Shown here piece after piece: positions 34,245 to 43,432 of a stretch of 64,000 bases of DNA (positions are counted from its first letter, which is position 1; the number at the start of each line of letters is the position of its first letter). This DNA comes from Saccharimonas sp963550135 (GTDB taxonomy: Bacteria > Patescibacteriota > Saccharimonadia > Saccharimonadales > Saccharimonadaceae). The notes below the pieces were generated by a model, which ran no database searches, was not told the origin of the DNA, and was given only the letters and a program-made list of their open reading frames with translations. The DNA lies in NCBI GenBank assembly GCA_963550135.1, contig CAUVBP010000004.1:17173-81172 (forward strand). Direction: 5' to 3'. A program made the position numbers and the translations under genes.

Positions 34245-35978
34245 TTCAATTATAGCCAGCTCTTTCAAAAGATGCTCAAGCTCGTGGAATAGTTTCTCGC
34301 CGCCTTCGTCTGACTGGCCGTTGGTTTCATAGCTATCAGGGTTCAAGCGGCTCATGCGATCATGGATATCGTTGAGGACTCCTACGAATAGCTTGCGCAT
34401 TTTACGAGCTTCTTCGTCCAGTTCTTTCTTTTTAGGATCGTCATCGGGCAGCTCGTAGTAGCCTTCTTTCTTAAGTTTAGTATCAATATATTTGTAAGCT
34501 ATATGCGCGATGTCGCCAGTTCGCGATCGTTGGCGCTCATTTTTGGTTAAAAACTGAAACTCGATAGGAATATTGATTATTTCGCCAGGTTTATACGGAT
34601 GTTCTTGTCTTGCGATAAACGTTACTTTTGAAACTTCCATCTTCTTGTATCCCCGTTTTTCGATGTCCGCTTCAGTTTGTTCTTTTATTTGAATTTGCGA
34701 TTTGTCTATACCAGCTTCAGCTAAAGTCTGAGTTATAATCTCGACGTAATCGCTAGCGCCCTGGATGTAGATGGCGGATTTTTTACTAGGTGCTTTTTGT
34801 AATTCAATATTTGGCGTGTTGGAAAGGATTTTTACTATTTCAGCAAAATTTTTCGCCGACGATTGCTTATCGGGCGAGATATCCATCATGGCAAATGGGT
34901 CCATAGGCATATCGCCGTTGCTGCGGTTTAATTTATCAGCAAGCGAGCCGATAGTCTTCAAGCGGTAGTTGCCAGAAATCAGACAGCCGTTCGGTAGTTG
35001 AGCTGCGAATTCGCCAACTTCAGCAGGACATTCTCCGCTATAATCAGGACCCACTACGAGCGAGACGTCGTATTCGTCTCCGAAAATATTTTCCAGTATG
35101 CGCCTGACCCCGACCGTTTTTATATTGAACAGCATGTCTCTTGCTTGTTTTATTGAATCGAACTTATTTAACTTTTCGAGGCGGATACGTTTTGCCAGGC
35201 CTAGCAGTTTCGAGCCTAAAGCTTCCAGTCCTAGCACTTCGCACAGCGGGGCATAGAACGATTCCGCTTCCAAGACATCTTGCAATAGAGCAGACTCTCG
35301 TCTGGACGTTGGGTGTTCCAGATTATCAACTAGCTCGCAGGCTTTAATAATGACAGACTCAATGTTTACAGTTTTCAAGAAGTCTTTCATGTATTCCGGA
35401 TCTATGCGAGCCTCCGATATAGCCCAAGCTTCTCTTGGAACGACACCTTCGTACCTATCGGAAATGACGCTGGCTATATCTTTGCGGCGATTATTCTCGT
35501 CTGGCAAGCTTGCAGCGGCCTCGTCGGCTAATGTTTTCCGATGTCTGCCAGCTGCCACCTCAGTCTTGTCGAAATCTGACAAGATATCCCGCATATAGCG
35601 TGCTTTATCATGGGGGATTCTGGGATCGGTAAAGTATTTTAATAGTGCTAGTCCGGCAGCATCGCGCGATTCTTGGCTGTATTTTCCGTCTGGGTTACGG
35701 AATCGGGATACGATATCATGCAGCATAATTGCATCGCGCGTATCAGGCATAAGATCGCCGGCAAAAGCCTTAACTAACCCATAAACTCTATGAGCATGCT
35801 CAATCAGATCAGGACGCTCCCGGGAGGCTGCTCTTAGATAATCAATAGCCAGACTGTCAACTAGGTCGTTTGAATCATACTTCTCTGGATATTGTTGACT
35901 GGAAAAACCCTGCTTGTCAGCAGGGTTAAGCGTATTATGTTCCCCCGTATGAACACCAGGGCTCGCTTTCGTTCTCAC
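34239..35978 (-). CDS. divergent RelA/SpoT-like (p)ppGpp protein
   Basis: 579 residues. N-terminal HD hydrolase-like part (about 55-240) with EHAHRVYGLV, MLHDIV and ACELVDNLEHP, then ESFYAPLCEVLGL as in RelA/SpoT. The synthetase-like part has NYRLKTIGSLADKL, DPFAMMDI and the diagnostic IEFQFLTKNERQRS followed by AHIAYK. No TGS or ACT domains are seen. Probably makes or breaks alarmones, but several catalytic positions differ and activity is uncertain. The start is a GTG 8 nt after minus-strand TACAAT (35987-35992). Confidence 0.75.
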   Translation of the reverse strand: MRTKASPGVHTGEHNTLNPADKQGFSSQQYPEKYDSNDLVDSLAIDYLRAASRERPDLIEHAHRVYGLVKAFAGDLMPDTRDAIMLHDIVSRFRNPDGKYSQESRDAAGLALLKYFTDPRIPHDKARYMRDILSDFDKTEVAAGRHRKTLADEAAASLPDENNRRKDIASVISDRYEGVVPREAWAISEARIDPEYMKDFLKTVNIESVIIKACELVDNLEHPTSRRESALLQDVLEAESFYAPLCEVLGLEALGSKLLGLAKRIRLEKLNKFDSIKQARDMLFNIKTVGVRRILENIFGDEYDVSLVVGPDYSGECPAEVGEFAAQLPNGCLISGNYRLKTIGSLADKLNRSNGDMPMDPFAMMDISPDKQSSAKNFAEIVKILSNTPNIELQKAPSKKSAIYIQGASDYVEIITQTLAEAGIDKSQIQIKEQTEADIEKRGYKKMEVSKVTFIARQEHPYKPGEIINIPIEFQFLTKNERQRSRTGDIAHIAYKYIDTKLKKEGYYELPDDDPKKKELDEEARKMRKLFVGVLNDIHDRMSRLNPDSYETNGQSDEGGEKLFHELEHLLKELAIIEL

Positions 35979-36048
35979 GAATCTCTATTGTACCAGAAAT
36001 GCTTAAATATGTCAAGCATTTACTATTGTGTAATGCAGCAAAATTTGC

Positions 36049-36054
36049 TATAAT
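36049..36054 (+). promoter_or_regulatory. extended -10 box of rplJ-rplL
   Basis: TGCTATAAT; transcription start near 36061, giving a leader of about 180 nt. Confidence 0.75.
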
Positions 36055-36060
36055 AGGTAT

Positions 36061-36167
36061 TAGACATTGCCAGAGACAGCGGCCGCAGGAGTAATTCTGC
36101 TTAATATGCCGCCGAGGGAATCAACTTTTCCTGCATTATAGTCTTTGGCGAGCGCCAAAGTTTTTTT
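36061..36167 (+). promoter_or_regulatory. L10-type ribosomal leader ending in a terminator
   Basis: The segment AGAGACAGC...CCGCCGAGGGAA resembles the L10 leader that binds L10-L12. It ends in a perfect intrinsic terminator, CTTTGGCG/CGCCAAAG (36143-36150 with 36153-36160) plus seven T. GGCGAGC (36147-36153) can alternatively pair with GCTCGCC (36171-36177). Attenuation of rplJL by excess L10 is the likely function. Confidence 0.75.
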
Positions 36168-36238
36168 GTTGCTCGCCGAATGTCGCCCCTTAACAATACG
36201 ATCGCATAAATATCAAATAAACCAAAGGAGTATTATCA

Positions 36239-36763
36239 ATGGCAATTTCCAAAGATAAGAAACAAGCTTTGGTTGCAGAGATGAGCGAGTTGTTTGCCAG
36301 TGCAAAAGCTATCGCCGTGGCTAAATACCAGGGCACTAGCGTAGCTGAATTGCAAGAGCTGCGCAAAGCTGCTCGCGAAAATGGCGTAGTCGTCAAAGTT
36401 GTCAAGAACCGCTTGGTGCGCGTAGCTTTTGCTGCTAGCGAGACGTTCAAAGAGACTGATACTTCTGCGCTACAAGGCCAGCTAATTTATGCTGTTTCTA
36501 GCGACGACGAGGTGATGGCCGCTAAAGTCCTTAACGACTTTGCGAAGACTCATCCTAGCGTCGAGCTAGTCGCTGGATTCAGTGGTGAGGGCTTGGCTCA
36601 GAGTGCTGCCGATGTGGTAGCTCTGGCTGGCTTGCCGAGCAAGAATCAGCTCATCGCCGAGGCTGTGGCACAACTGCTCAGTCCGGTGCACGACGTTACC
36701 AACGCGCTTTCTGGCAATCTACATGCATTGCTGGACGGCGTGGCAGACAAAGCAACCGCTTAA
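36239..36763 (+). CDS. rplJ: 50S ribosomal protein L10
   Basis: 174 residues, usual length. N-terminal rRNA-binding domain with KYQGTSVAELQELRKAAR and VKNRLVRVAF, C-terminal helix that carries L7/L12 dimers. AAAGGAG ribosome site. Preceded by an autoregulatory-type leader and followed 44 bp later by rplL. Confidence 0.96.
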   Translation: MAISKDKKQALVAEMSELFASAKAIAVAKYQGTSVAELQELRKAARENGVVVKVVKNRLVRVAFAASETFKETDTSALQGQLIYAVSSDDEVMAAKVLNDFAKTHPSVELVAGFSGEGLAQSAADVVALAGLPSKNQLIAEAVAQLLSPVHDVTNALSGNLHALLDGVADKATA

Positions 36764-36807
36764 GCAACCAATCTAATTAAAAAGTTTTAACTACAAGGAG
36801 AATCACT

Positions 36808-37185
36808 ATGGCAGACCTAAAGAAACTTGCCGAAGAGCTGACTAAATTGACAGTTCTCGAAGTAAATGAATTAAAGAATATCCTCAAAGAAGAATACGGC
36901 ATCGAGCCAGCTGCTGCCGCAGTTGCCGTTGCTGGTCCAGCTGCCGACGCTGGTGCGGCCGCCGCTGATGAAAAGACTGAATTTACCGTCACTTTGAAAG
37001 ACGCTGGCAGCCAAAAAGTCGCCGTCATCAAAGCCGTTAAGGAACTAACCGGCCTTGGCCTCGGCGAGGCGAAAGCTTTGGTTGATAACGCGCCAAGCCC
37101 AATCAAAGAAAAAGTCAGCAAAGACGAGGCCGAAGCTGCCAAGAAAGCTTTGGAAGAGGCTGGCGCTACCGTCGAAGTCGCTTAA
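36808..37185 (+). CDS. rplL: 50S ribosomal protein L7/L12
   Basis: 125 residues. N-terminal dimerisation region, Ala-rich hinge (about 36-55) and the conserved C-terminal domain (EFTVTLKDAG, VIKAVKELTGLGL, KEAKALVD-type helix). It recruits translation factors to the ribosome. Strong ribosome site AAGGAG. Confidence 0.97.
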   Translation: MADLKKLAEELTKLTVLEVNELKNILKEEYGIEPAAAAVAVAGPAADAGAAAADEKTEFTVTLKDAGSQKVAVIKAVKELTGLGLGEAKALVDNAPSPIKEKVSKDEAEAAKKALEEAGATVEVA

Positions 37186-37227
37186 TCTCGAATATATTTC
37201 CAGATTCGCACGATCGTATTGTTTTAG

Positions 37228-37257
37228 AAAACGCCTCCAAAATTTGGGGGCGTTTTT
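37228..37257 (+). terminator. terminator of rplJ-rplL
   Basis: AAAACGCCTCC / GGGGGCGTTTT with one G-T pair, 7-nt loop, then T run. Confidence 0.85.
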
Positions 37258-37337
37258 GTATGCCTGAAGCGGTCGACGATTTTTACAACGACTTTGCGTT
37301 CATATCTGTTAAACTTGTGGAAAGATAGCCTAAAGGG

Positions 37338-37365
37338 TTGACGTTATATCCTGATGCGTTATAAT
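37338..37365 (+). promoter_or_regulatory. promoter of the 37409 gene
   Basis: TTGACG, 16-bp spacer, TATAAT (37360-37365). The start codon is 43 nt further, so this message has a leader. Confidence 0.65.
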
Positions 37366-37408
37366 TGGAATGATATTATAAAAACATACAAAGGATTGCG
37401 AGACTAGT

Positions 37409-37924
37409 ATGTCAGAATTACCAGAGAAACAAGTCAAGCGGCTCAAGATGCTTATTCAAGACGCCGAGACTAATTTGGCTGCCGCCAAAGAGTTACTAAT
37501 TAGCATAATGGGCGAAGATGGGCAAGTCGTTATGCCAACTAACAGCCGCGAGGATGTTTCGGGCAAAGTTATCGAGGGCGTTTTCGACGGCCAGACGATG
37601 GTCGGCCCGGATGGCAAAAATTACCCGGTACCGGCTAATTACGCTAGCAAGTCTAAGCTAGTTGAGGGCGATATCCTCAAACTAACTATCGCTGATGATG
37701 GTGGTTTCATTTACAAGCAAATTGGCCCGGTTGCCCGCAAGCAAGTTATCGGTACGCTTACGCAGCATGACGGCGCCTACTATGTTGAAGCGCAAGGTAA
37801 AGAGTATCGGATTTTGCTGGCGAGCGTGACCTATTTCCGTATCAATGTTGGCGATCAGGTTACTATTATTGTGCCAGAAGACAATCCTGATGCCACCTGG
37901 GCGGCAGTTGAAGCAGCTCTATAA
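37409..37924 (+). CDS. conserved CPR-type protein of unknown function
   Basis: 171 residues. An N-terminal coiled coil (about 5-38, KQVKRLKMLIQDAETNLAAAKELL) precedes a beta-rich domain with VIEGVFDGQTMVGPDGK, YPVPANYASKSKLVEGD and FIYKQIGPVARK. I know this domain arrangement from CPR genomes, where it is unassigned. Cytoplasmic by appearance: no signal or membrane segment. The location near rplL may hint at a translation link but that is a guess. Confidence 0.8.
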   Translation: MSELPEKQVKRLKMLIQDAETNLAAAKELLISIMGEDGQVVMPTNSREDVSGKVIEGVFDGQTMVGPDGKNYPVPANYASKSKLVEGDILKLTIADDGGFIYKQIGPVARKQVIGTLTQHDGAYYVEAQGKEYRILLASVTYFRINVGDQVTIIVPEDNPDATWAAVEAAL

Positions 37925-37961
37925 TCTATATAAGTTTGGATCATCACAAATAGGGGTATTA

Positions 37962-38849
37962 ATGCATGATTTAGGCGAGGGAACTTTTCTTTTCACGCGG
38001 GTTAGCTATGATCCTAATAGTAACTTGCCGTATTTGCGCGTCATGGATGATGGCGGTAAGTTCTGGCGTATGCAGCCGCAAGGCGAATTTACTCTATCAT
38101 TTGATACTAGCACCAAAAAATGTATTGGTTGGTACGATTTGGCAGCTAAACAATGTCATCGCTGTCCTGGCGACCGCCAGCTTGATGATAAATACGAGCA
38201 ATGTCCAGAGTGCCAGCAAAAGACTGGCTTCAATCCAGCGTTCTACAATACTACCAATATCAGCCAGCAGCAGGCTGAGCTGAATCAGCAGCCGCATATC
38301 TTATACTTAGCTTATTTTTCGCCAGAGGTGATAAAGGTTGGCATTTCTTATGCTGAACGCAAACTAGCGCGATTGTTAGAGCAAGGTGCCCGCAATGCTG
38401 CTATCCTTGAGGTGTTTCCTAGCGCTAATATCGCTCGCCAATACGAAGCGAAGATCGCCCGGCTGCCAGGTCTTTGCGAGAGTGTGCAGCTGCGCAAGAA
38501 AGCAACAATTCTAGCAAATGAACATTATGATCCGACGCTAGCCGAGCAGAAATTACACCAAACAATCCAGCGGATCGCAGAGCAGTTAGGCGTTAAATTT
38601 GATAACAGCGAGTTCTTGAATTTATCGCCATACATGCTAACTATCGAACCAAAAAGCGATGATCTAACGGAAATAATCGAGCCAAAAATCGCTGGACGCT
38701 TCGCAGGGCTAATTGGCGGCATGCTAATTATGCAGCAAAATAGCCGCTTTATTTTCTTACCAATCAAAAAATATATCGGATACGATATGACCATTAGCCG
38801 TACTGTTGAGCAGCTAGATTTAGCGCCAGTTCAAGCTTCGCTATTTTAA
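37962..38849 (+). CDS. DUF2797 family protein
   Basis: 295 residues from ATG 37962, with AGGGG ahead; the frame is open further upstream inside the previous gene. A zinc-ribbon-like CHRC...CPEC (about 63-86) is followed by YLAYFSPEVIKVGIS and ERKLARLLEQGARNA, the conserved core of DUF2797, which resembles GIY-YIG-type folds. Function unknown. Confidence 0.8.
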   Translation: MHDLGEGTFLFTRVSYDPNSNLPYLRVMDDGGKFWRMQPQGEFTLSFDTSTKKCIGWYDLAAKQCHRCPGDRQLDDKYEQCPECQQKTGFNPAFYNTTNISQQQAELNQQPHILYLAYFSPEVIKVGISYAERKLARLLEQGARNAAILEVFPSANIARQYEAKIARLPGLCESVQLRKKATILANEHYDPTLAEQKLHQTIQRIAEQLGVKFDNSEFLNLSPYMLTIEPKSDDLTEIIEPKIAGRFAGLIGGMLIMQQNSRFIFLPIKKYIGYDMTISRTVEQLDLAPVQASLF

Positions 38850-38864
38850 TCGCTGATTCTGCGC

Positions 38865-38870
38865 TATAAT
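38865..38870 (+). promoter_or_regulatory. -10 box of dnaX
   Basis: TATAAT ending 7 nt before ATG 38878. Confidence 0.65.
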
Positions 38871-38877
38871 ATAACAA

Positions 38878-40263
38878 ATGGGTAAGGCTTTATATCGGAA
38901 ATATCGCAGCCGGTCGCTGAGCGAGATTGTCGGTCAGCCGCATATTACGGCGATTTTAGAACGGGCAATTGCTAACGGAACGACGGCGCATGCTTATTTA
39001 TTGACAGGGCCGCGCGGCGTTGGTAAAACGTCGATTGCGCGGATTCTGGCGCACGAAATCAATCGCTTGCCGTATCGCGATGAATCAACTCATCTCGACA
39101 TTATCGAGATTGATGCAGCCAGCAATAATTCAGTTGAAGATATCCGTGATTTGCGCGAGAAGGTTCAGATTGCGCCCGTTAGCGCCCCCAAAAAAATCTA
39201 TATTATTGACGAGGTTCACATGCTGAGCAAATCAGCGTTCAATGCACTGCTCAAAACGCTTGAAGAACCGCCCGAGCACGCTGTGTTTATCCTAGCAACC
39301 ACTGATGCCGATAAATTGCCAGCTACGATTCTTAGTCGTGTTCAGCGCTTTAATTTCCGGACAATTAGCCAAGACGAAGTTGCCGCACATTTGCGTACCA
39401 TTGCTGATGCCGAGCAGATTTCTATTGACGACGACGCCCTGCAGCTAATTGCCCGCTATGGGCAGGGAAGTTTCCGCGATAGTATTAGCCTGCTAGATCA
39501 AATGCAAAATTTAAGCAGCGAGAAAATTACTGCCGCTATGGTCGAAGATTCGCTAGGCTTAGCAAGCACGGCTAAAATTCGACAGCTGCTAGAGGCTTAT
39601 TGCGCGGGCGATTTACAAACTATCGCCGATACCTTGCGCGCACTTGAGCATAGAGGCGTACCAGCCAATGCTATCAGCGAGCAATTACTGTACGAAATCC
39701 GCAGCGATATCATCAATAAGTCTAATTGCTTGCCGCTGGCCGACAAATTATTATCAAATCAGAAAACCGCTTGGCCGTATGTCAAATTGCTGATAGCGCT
39801 TGGTTCTAATACAAATGTTTCTAATTCTGATATTCCTGCGGTGTCAACGCCAGCGCAGCCAGAATTAGCGCAACCAATGGTCGTGAACGAACCAGCGCCT
39901 GTTTACGCGCCGCAGCCAGCTAGCGATACTCCGCAAAAAAAGAAGAAAAATGCCCAGCCAAATCAAACAGCTAATTTTGATTGGTCAAAATTTCTCGAGG
40001 CTGTTCACGCAAAATCCACTGGCGCCTATAGTTATCTCGCGAAAAGCGGCTACGAATTAGACGATCAGCAGTTAACGGTTTTTGCTGGTAAGAAATTTGC
40101 TAAAAATCAAATCGAAAAGTCGCTGCCAGTACTTGCTGGCGCTCTACAGGCGCAAAATCTTGACCGTGAAATTATCATCAGCGCTAAGCCAAAACCGCCA
40201 AAAGATAGCCAAACCGCCGCTATTCTTGATATTATGGGCGGAGGAGAAGAGGTGAATCTGTAA
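38878..40263 (+). CDS. dnaX: DNA polymerase III gamma/tau subunit
   Basis: 461 residues. AAA+ clamp loader: RKYRSRSLSEIVGQ, P-loop GPRGVGKTS (about 43-51), IDEVHMLSKSAFNALLKTLEEPPEH, sensor ATTDADKLPATILSRVQRF. The Cys4 zinc module normally between P-loop and EIDAASNN is missing; a short NRLPYRDESTHLDI segment replaces it. The C-terminal Pro/Lys-rich linker and small domain suggest a tau-like tail. Its stop overlaps the dnaB start (TAATG). Confidence 0.95.
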   Translation: MGKALYRKYRSRSLSEIVGQPHITAILERAIANGTTAHAYLLTGPRGVGKTSIARILAHEINRLPYRDESTHLDIIEIDAASNNSVEDIRDLREKVQIAPVSAPKKIYIIDEVHMLSKSAFNALLKTLEEPPEHAVFILATTDADKLPATILSRVQRFNFRTISQDEVAAHLRTIADAEQISIDDDALQLIARYGQGSFRDSISLLDQMQNLSSEKITAAMVEDSLGLASTAKIRQLLEAYCAGDLQTIADTLRALEHRGVPANAISEQLLYEIRSDIINKSNCLPLADKLLSNQKTAWPYVKLLIALGSNTNVSNSDIPAVSTPAQPELAQPMVVNEPAPVYAPQPASDTPQKKKKNAQPNQTANFDWSKFLEAVHAKSTGAYSYLAKSGYELDDQQLTVFAGKKFAKNQIEKSLPVLAGALQAQNLDREIIISAKPKPPKDSQTAAILDIMGGGEEVNL

Positions 40264-41612
40264 TGGCTAAGCAAAAAGAAGTCGCTGCCAAAATACCGCC
40301 GCAGAGTATTGACGCCGAGATGAGCTTGCTCGGAGCAATTTTGATTGACGACGACGTACTAGCGGATGTCAGCGAGACGGTAAAACCGCAGGATTTTTAC
40401 GACAAACGGCACCAGCTGATTTTTAAAAGTATGATGCGCTTATATGAGCAGCACAAGCCGGTCGATCTATTGACTCTAACCGAGGAGCTCAAGAAAACGG
40501 ATAATTTCGAGACAGTTGGCGGCTCGACGTACTTAACCGAACTAACCAACTATGTACCTACGGCCGCTCACGCTGCTAGCTATGCTGAAATCGTTGCTCA
40601 GAAAGCTGTTCGCCGGCGTCTGATCAAAGCTAGCGGCGAAATCAGCGAGTTAGGATTCGACGAAGAAATTCCAACCCAGGAAATCCTCGAGAAGGCAGAA
40701 GCCGAGCTATTCAACGTCTCTGACCAAACGATTAAACAAGATCTGGTCAGTATCGAAACTATCCTCGACGAGAGTTTCTCGCGCATCGAGGAGTTGCACC
40801 GCAATAAAGGCCAGCTACGCGGTATCCGCACCGGCTACCAAGATCTCGATAATATGACCGCCGGCTTGCAGCGCAGCGACCTATTCATCCTGGCGGCTCG
40901 GCCATCTATGGGTAAGACGACGTTTGTAACTAACCTAGCATACAATGTGGCGACTATTGCTAAGCTGCCAGTGTTGTTCTTTAGCCTCGAGATGAGTAAG
41001 CAGCAGCTAATAGACCGCATGCTGGCCGATGCCGCTGGCGTTGACAGCTGGAATATTCGTACTGGCAATCTCAGTGACGACGACTTTGCAAAGATTAGTG
41101 AAGCTATGGGCGAAATGGCTGAAGCGCCGATTTATATCGATGACACGCCAGCACTTAGTGTTCTCGGTATGCGCACCAAAGCCCGCCGAATTGCGCATAA
41201 TCAAACGCTCGGGTTAATTGTCGTTGACTATCTACAGTTGATGCAGGCGAACGGTAATTACAACGGCAATCGCGTTCAAGAAGTTAGCGAAATTAGCCGC
41301 GGCTTGAAGGTTATCGCTCGCGAGTTGAATGTACCAGTGATAGCGCTTAGCCAGCTTAGCCGGTCGGTTGAGAATCGTACGCCGCCAATCCCGCAGCTAG
41401 CTGACCTGCGCGAGTCGGGAAGTATCGAACAAGATGCTGATATTGTTACCTTTATTTATCGCCCTGGCTATTACGAACCAGACAACCCAGATGTCGCCAA
41501 TATCACCGACTTAATCATTGCTAAGCACCGCAATGGTCCAGTCGGCAAAGTTCAGTTATACTTCCATCCAGAGCGCCTGCGGTTCATGTCGCTCGATAAG
41601 CGCCACGAATAA
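40263..41612 (+). CDS. dnaB: replicative DNA helicase
   Basis: 449 residues. N-terminal DnaB domain (EMSLLGAILIDDDVL), RecA-like core with Walker A ARPSMGKTTF, Walker B LIVVDYLQLM and ALSQLSRSVENR. The hexamer unwinds the fork. No intein. Translationally coupled to dnaX, an arrangement linking helicase and clamp loader. Confidence 0.97.
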   Translation: MAKQKEVAAKIPPQSIDAEMSLLGAILIDDDVLADVSETVKPQDFYDKRHQLIFKSMMRLYEQHKPVDLLTLTEELKKTDNFETVGGSTYLTELTNYVPTAAHAASYAEIVAQKAVRRRLIKASGEISELGFDEEIPTQEILEKAEAELFNVSDQTIKQDLVSIETILDESFSRIEELHRNKGQLRGIRTGYQDLDNMTAGLQRSDLFILAARPSMGKTTFVTNLAYNVATIAKLPVLFFSLEMSKQQLIDRMLADAAGVDSWNIRTGNLSDDDFAKISEAMGEMAEAPIYIDDTPALSVLGMRTKARRIAHNQTLGLIVVDYLQLMQANGNYNGNRVQEVSEISRGLKVIARELNVPVIALSQLSRSVENRTPPIPQLADLRESGSIEQDADIVTFIYRPGYYEPDNPDVANITDLIIAKHRNGPVGKVQLYFHPERLRFMSLDKRHE

Positions 41613-41624
41613 TCTCTCGCGTGA

Positions 41625-41630
41625 TATAAT
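41625..41630 (+). promoter_or_regulatory. -10 box deciding the GT-C gene start
   Basis: TATAAT 10 nt before ATG 41641; the frame remains open upstream within dnaB. Confidence 0.6.
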
Positions 41631-41640
41631 CATAATTAGT

Positions 41641-43092
41641 ATGCGTAAACCTGCGGACTATACTTTATATAAATATCGCTATATTTTGAGTTATTTTTGC
41701 ATCGCCGTACTTTTGGTGGCAGTGCTATGGATCGGCGTATTGTATACTCCTGGCGGTTTGCGCGAGCAAGAAATCAAATCTGTCAGCCAAGCTAGTATGC
41801 TATCGCGCCAAACTCTTGAGCCGTCGATGGTGGTAAATCTGCCGTATTATCTGCTGCAGCGGCTGTCAATTTTTGTGTTTGGTGTCAGCGAATTTTCGAT
41901 TAAACTGCCGTCAATTGCGCTCGGCACCTTGACGATGCTAGGTATTTTCATGTTGATTCGCGCTTGGTTCAAGCCTAACGTTGCTGTCATTTCGACGATC
42001 GTATTGGCAACTTCGACACATTTTCTATTCCAAGCGCAAGACGGTACGCCCGGTATTACCTTTAGCGCTGTTGCAGTATGGCTGATGGTTGCGGGCATGT
42101 ATGTAACGCGCGGTAAACATTTTCATACATTCTGGAAAGTGCTTGGTGGCGTATTGATGAGCGTCGCGCTCTATCTGCCGATGGGCGTATACCTGGACTT
42201 AATTATAATTATCGTAGCCTTAGTTCATCCGCATATTCGAGCGATTATCAGGCGGCTGCCCAAGAAAAAACTACTCATTGCACTGCTGGTCGGCTTGGCG
42301 GCGATGGCGCCGCTAGTTTATGCCTTAATATTAGAGCCAAAAGGTATTGGCAAGTTGCTGCTCGGTTTGCCGTCAGACTTCGTGCATCTCAAAACTAATG
42401 CGCTGCTTTCGAGCCTTAGCTTGTTTGGTTTTGCCGCTACCGATAGCGCTGCTGACGGTCTGCTGAGGCCGGCTTATGCTATGCCGTTGACGGCTATTGC
42501 TTTACTAGGTTTTTGCCGCCTGGCAGCCACGCATTATACAGCGCGTAGCTATGTTACTATCTTGATGAGTTTGGTTATGGTGCCGCTCGCCTTGCTTAAT
42601 TATAATAATCAGTATGTAATATTTGTTCTGATGGTAATTGCAGTTGCTACTGGCTTTGATTTCTTGATTCGCTACTGGTATCGGCTATTTCCTTGCAATC
42701 CGTATGCTCGCGTTGCGGGTTTGCTGCCATTGAGTGTGTTAGTTAGCGGATTGATTTATATTAGCGTTAATCAATATTTTAACGGGTATACGTACAATCC
42801 GGCCGTTGTTCGCGCCTACAATAGTGATCTATCGTTAGTTAATGCCCAATTGCGGCGTCAAAAAAATATGATACTCTTGGCTGATGCGGATGAAGCGCCT
42901 ATTTATAATCTAGCCGCTCACTATAATAAATCTTTAACGGTTGCTACCGAGCTTAATTCCGAAGTAACCCAAACGGTGGCGACACGCGCCGCGCGCCGCA
43001 AGATTCCGAAAAACTGGCAGCTAGAGAGTATTATAACTAACACCCGTGCCCAAAATGGCGACCGGCTCTATGTCTACAAAAAATTGCCGTAA
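41641..43092 (+). CDS. GT-C-type membrane glycosyltransferase-like protein
   Basis: 483 residues with about ten membrane helices. The first external loop has GGLREQEI and PYYLLQRLSIFVFGVSEFS, the layout of dolichyl/undecaprenyl-phosphate-mannose or ArnT-like transferases (acidic pair expected early in loop 1; E67-type positions not certain). A soluble C-terminal part (about 400-483) follows. Likely adds sugars from a lipid carrier to a surface target. Confidence 0.65.
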   Translation: MRKPADYTLYKYRYILSYFCIAVLLVAVLWIGVLYTPGGLREQEIKSVSQASMLSRQTLEPSMVVNLPYYLLQRLSIFVFGVSEFSIKLPSIALGTLTMLGIFMLIRAWFKPNVAVISTIVLATSTHFLFQAQDGTPGITFSAVAVWLMVAGMYVTRGKHFHTFWKVLGGVLMSVALYLPMGVYLDLIIIIVALVHPHIRAIIRRLPKKKLLIALLVGLAAMAPLVYALILEPKGIGKLLLGLPSDFVHLKTNALLSSLSLFGFAATDSAADGLLRPAYAMPLTAIALLGFCRLAATHYTARSYVTILMSLVMVPLALLNYNNQYVIFVLMVIAVATGFDFLIRYWYRLFPCNPYARVAGLLPLSVLVSGLIYISVNQYFNGYTYNPAVVRAYNSDLSLVNAQLRRQKNMILLADADEAPIYNLAAHYNKSLTVATELNSEVTQTVATRAARRKIPKNWQLESIITNTRAQNGDRLYVYKKLP

Positions 43093-43137
43093 TAAGTTAT
43101 AATTGGTAGAGTTAATTTCTGAAGAAGGGGAGTCAAA

Positions 43138-43428
43138 ATGGCCTTGAATCAAATGAAAATGTTGAATGATTTGCGCAAAGCGCAGAAAGCTTTAGCCAAA
43201 GAAATCGTCGAGGTTGAGGCGGGCGATGGTGCGGTTATCGTTCAAATCACCGGCGAGCTCAAGATCAAATCGATTAAGATTAATCCAGAATACGTTGATC
43301 TAGATGATATCCACCAGCTTGAACACTGGATTGAGATTGCTATCCGCGACGGTATGGCTAAAGCACAAGAAATTGCTGCCGAAAAGATGAAACCGCTGAT
43401 GGGCGGGCTAGGAAGCCTCGGATTATAA
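43138..43428 (+). CDS. ybaB: YbaB/EbfC nucleoid-associated protein
   Basis: 96 residues. The family's LNDLRKAQKALAKE helix, the VQITGELKIKSIKI sheet and the C-terminal Gly-rich end are present. It binds DNA as a dimer. It stands directly before recR, the usual pairing, with GAAGGGGA as ribosome site. Confidence 0.9.
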   Translation: MALNQMKMLNDLRKAQKALAKEIVEVEAGDGAVIVQITGELKIKSIKINPEYVDLDDIHQLEHWIEIAIRDGMAKAQEIAAEKMKPLMGGLGSLGL

Positions 43429-43432
43429 ACTA

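Noticed and set aside
36171..36177. true antiterminator for the rplJ leader
   Set aside because: The pairing partner is transcribed only after polymerase has passed the terminator, so it cannot prevent termination in the usual way.
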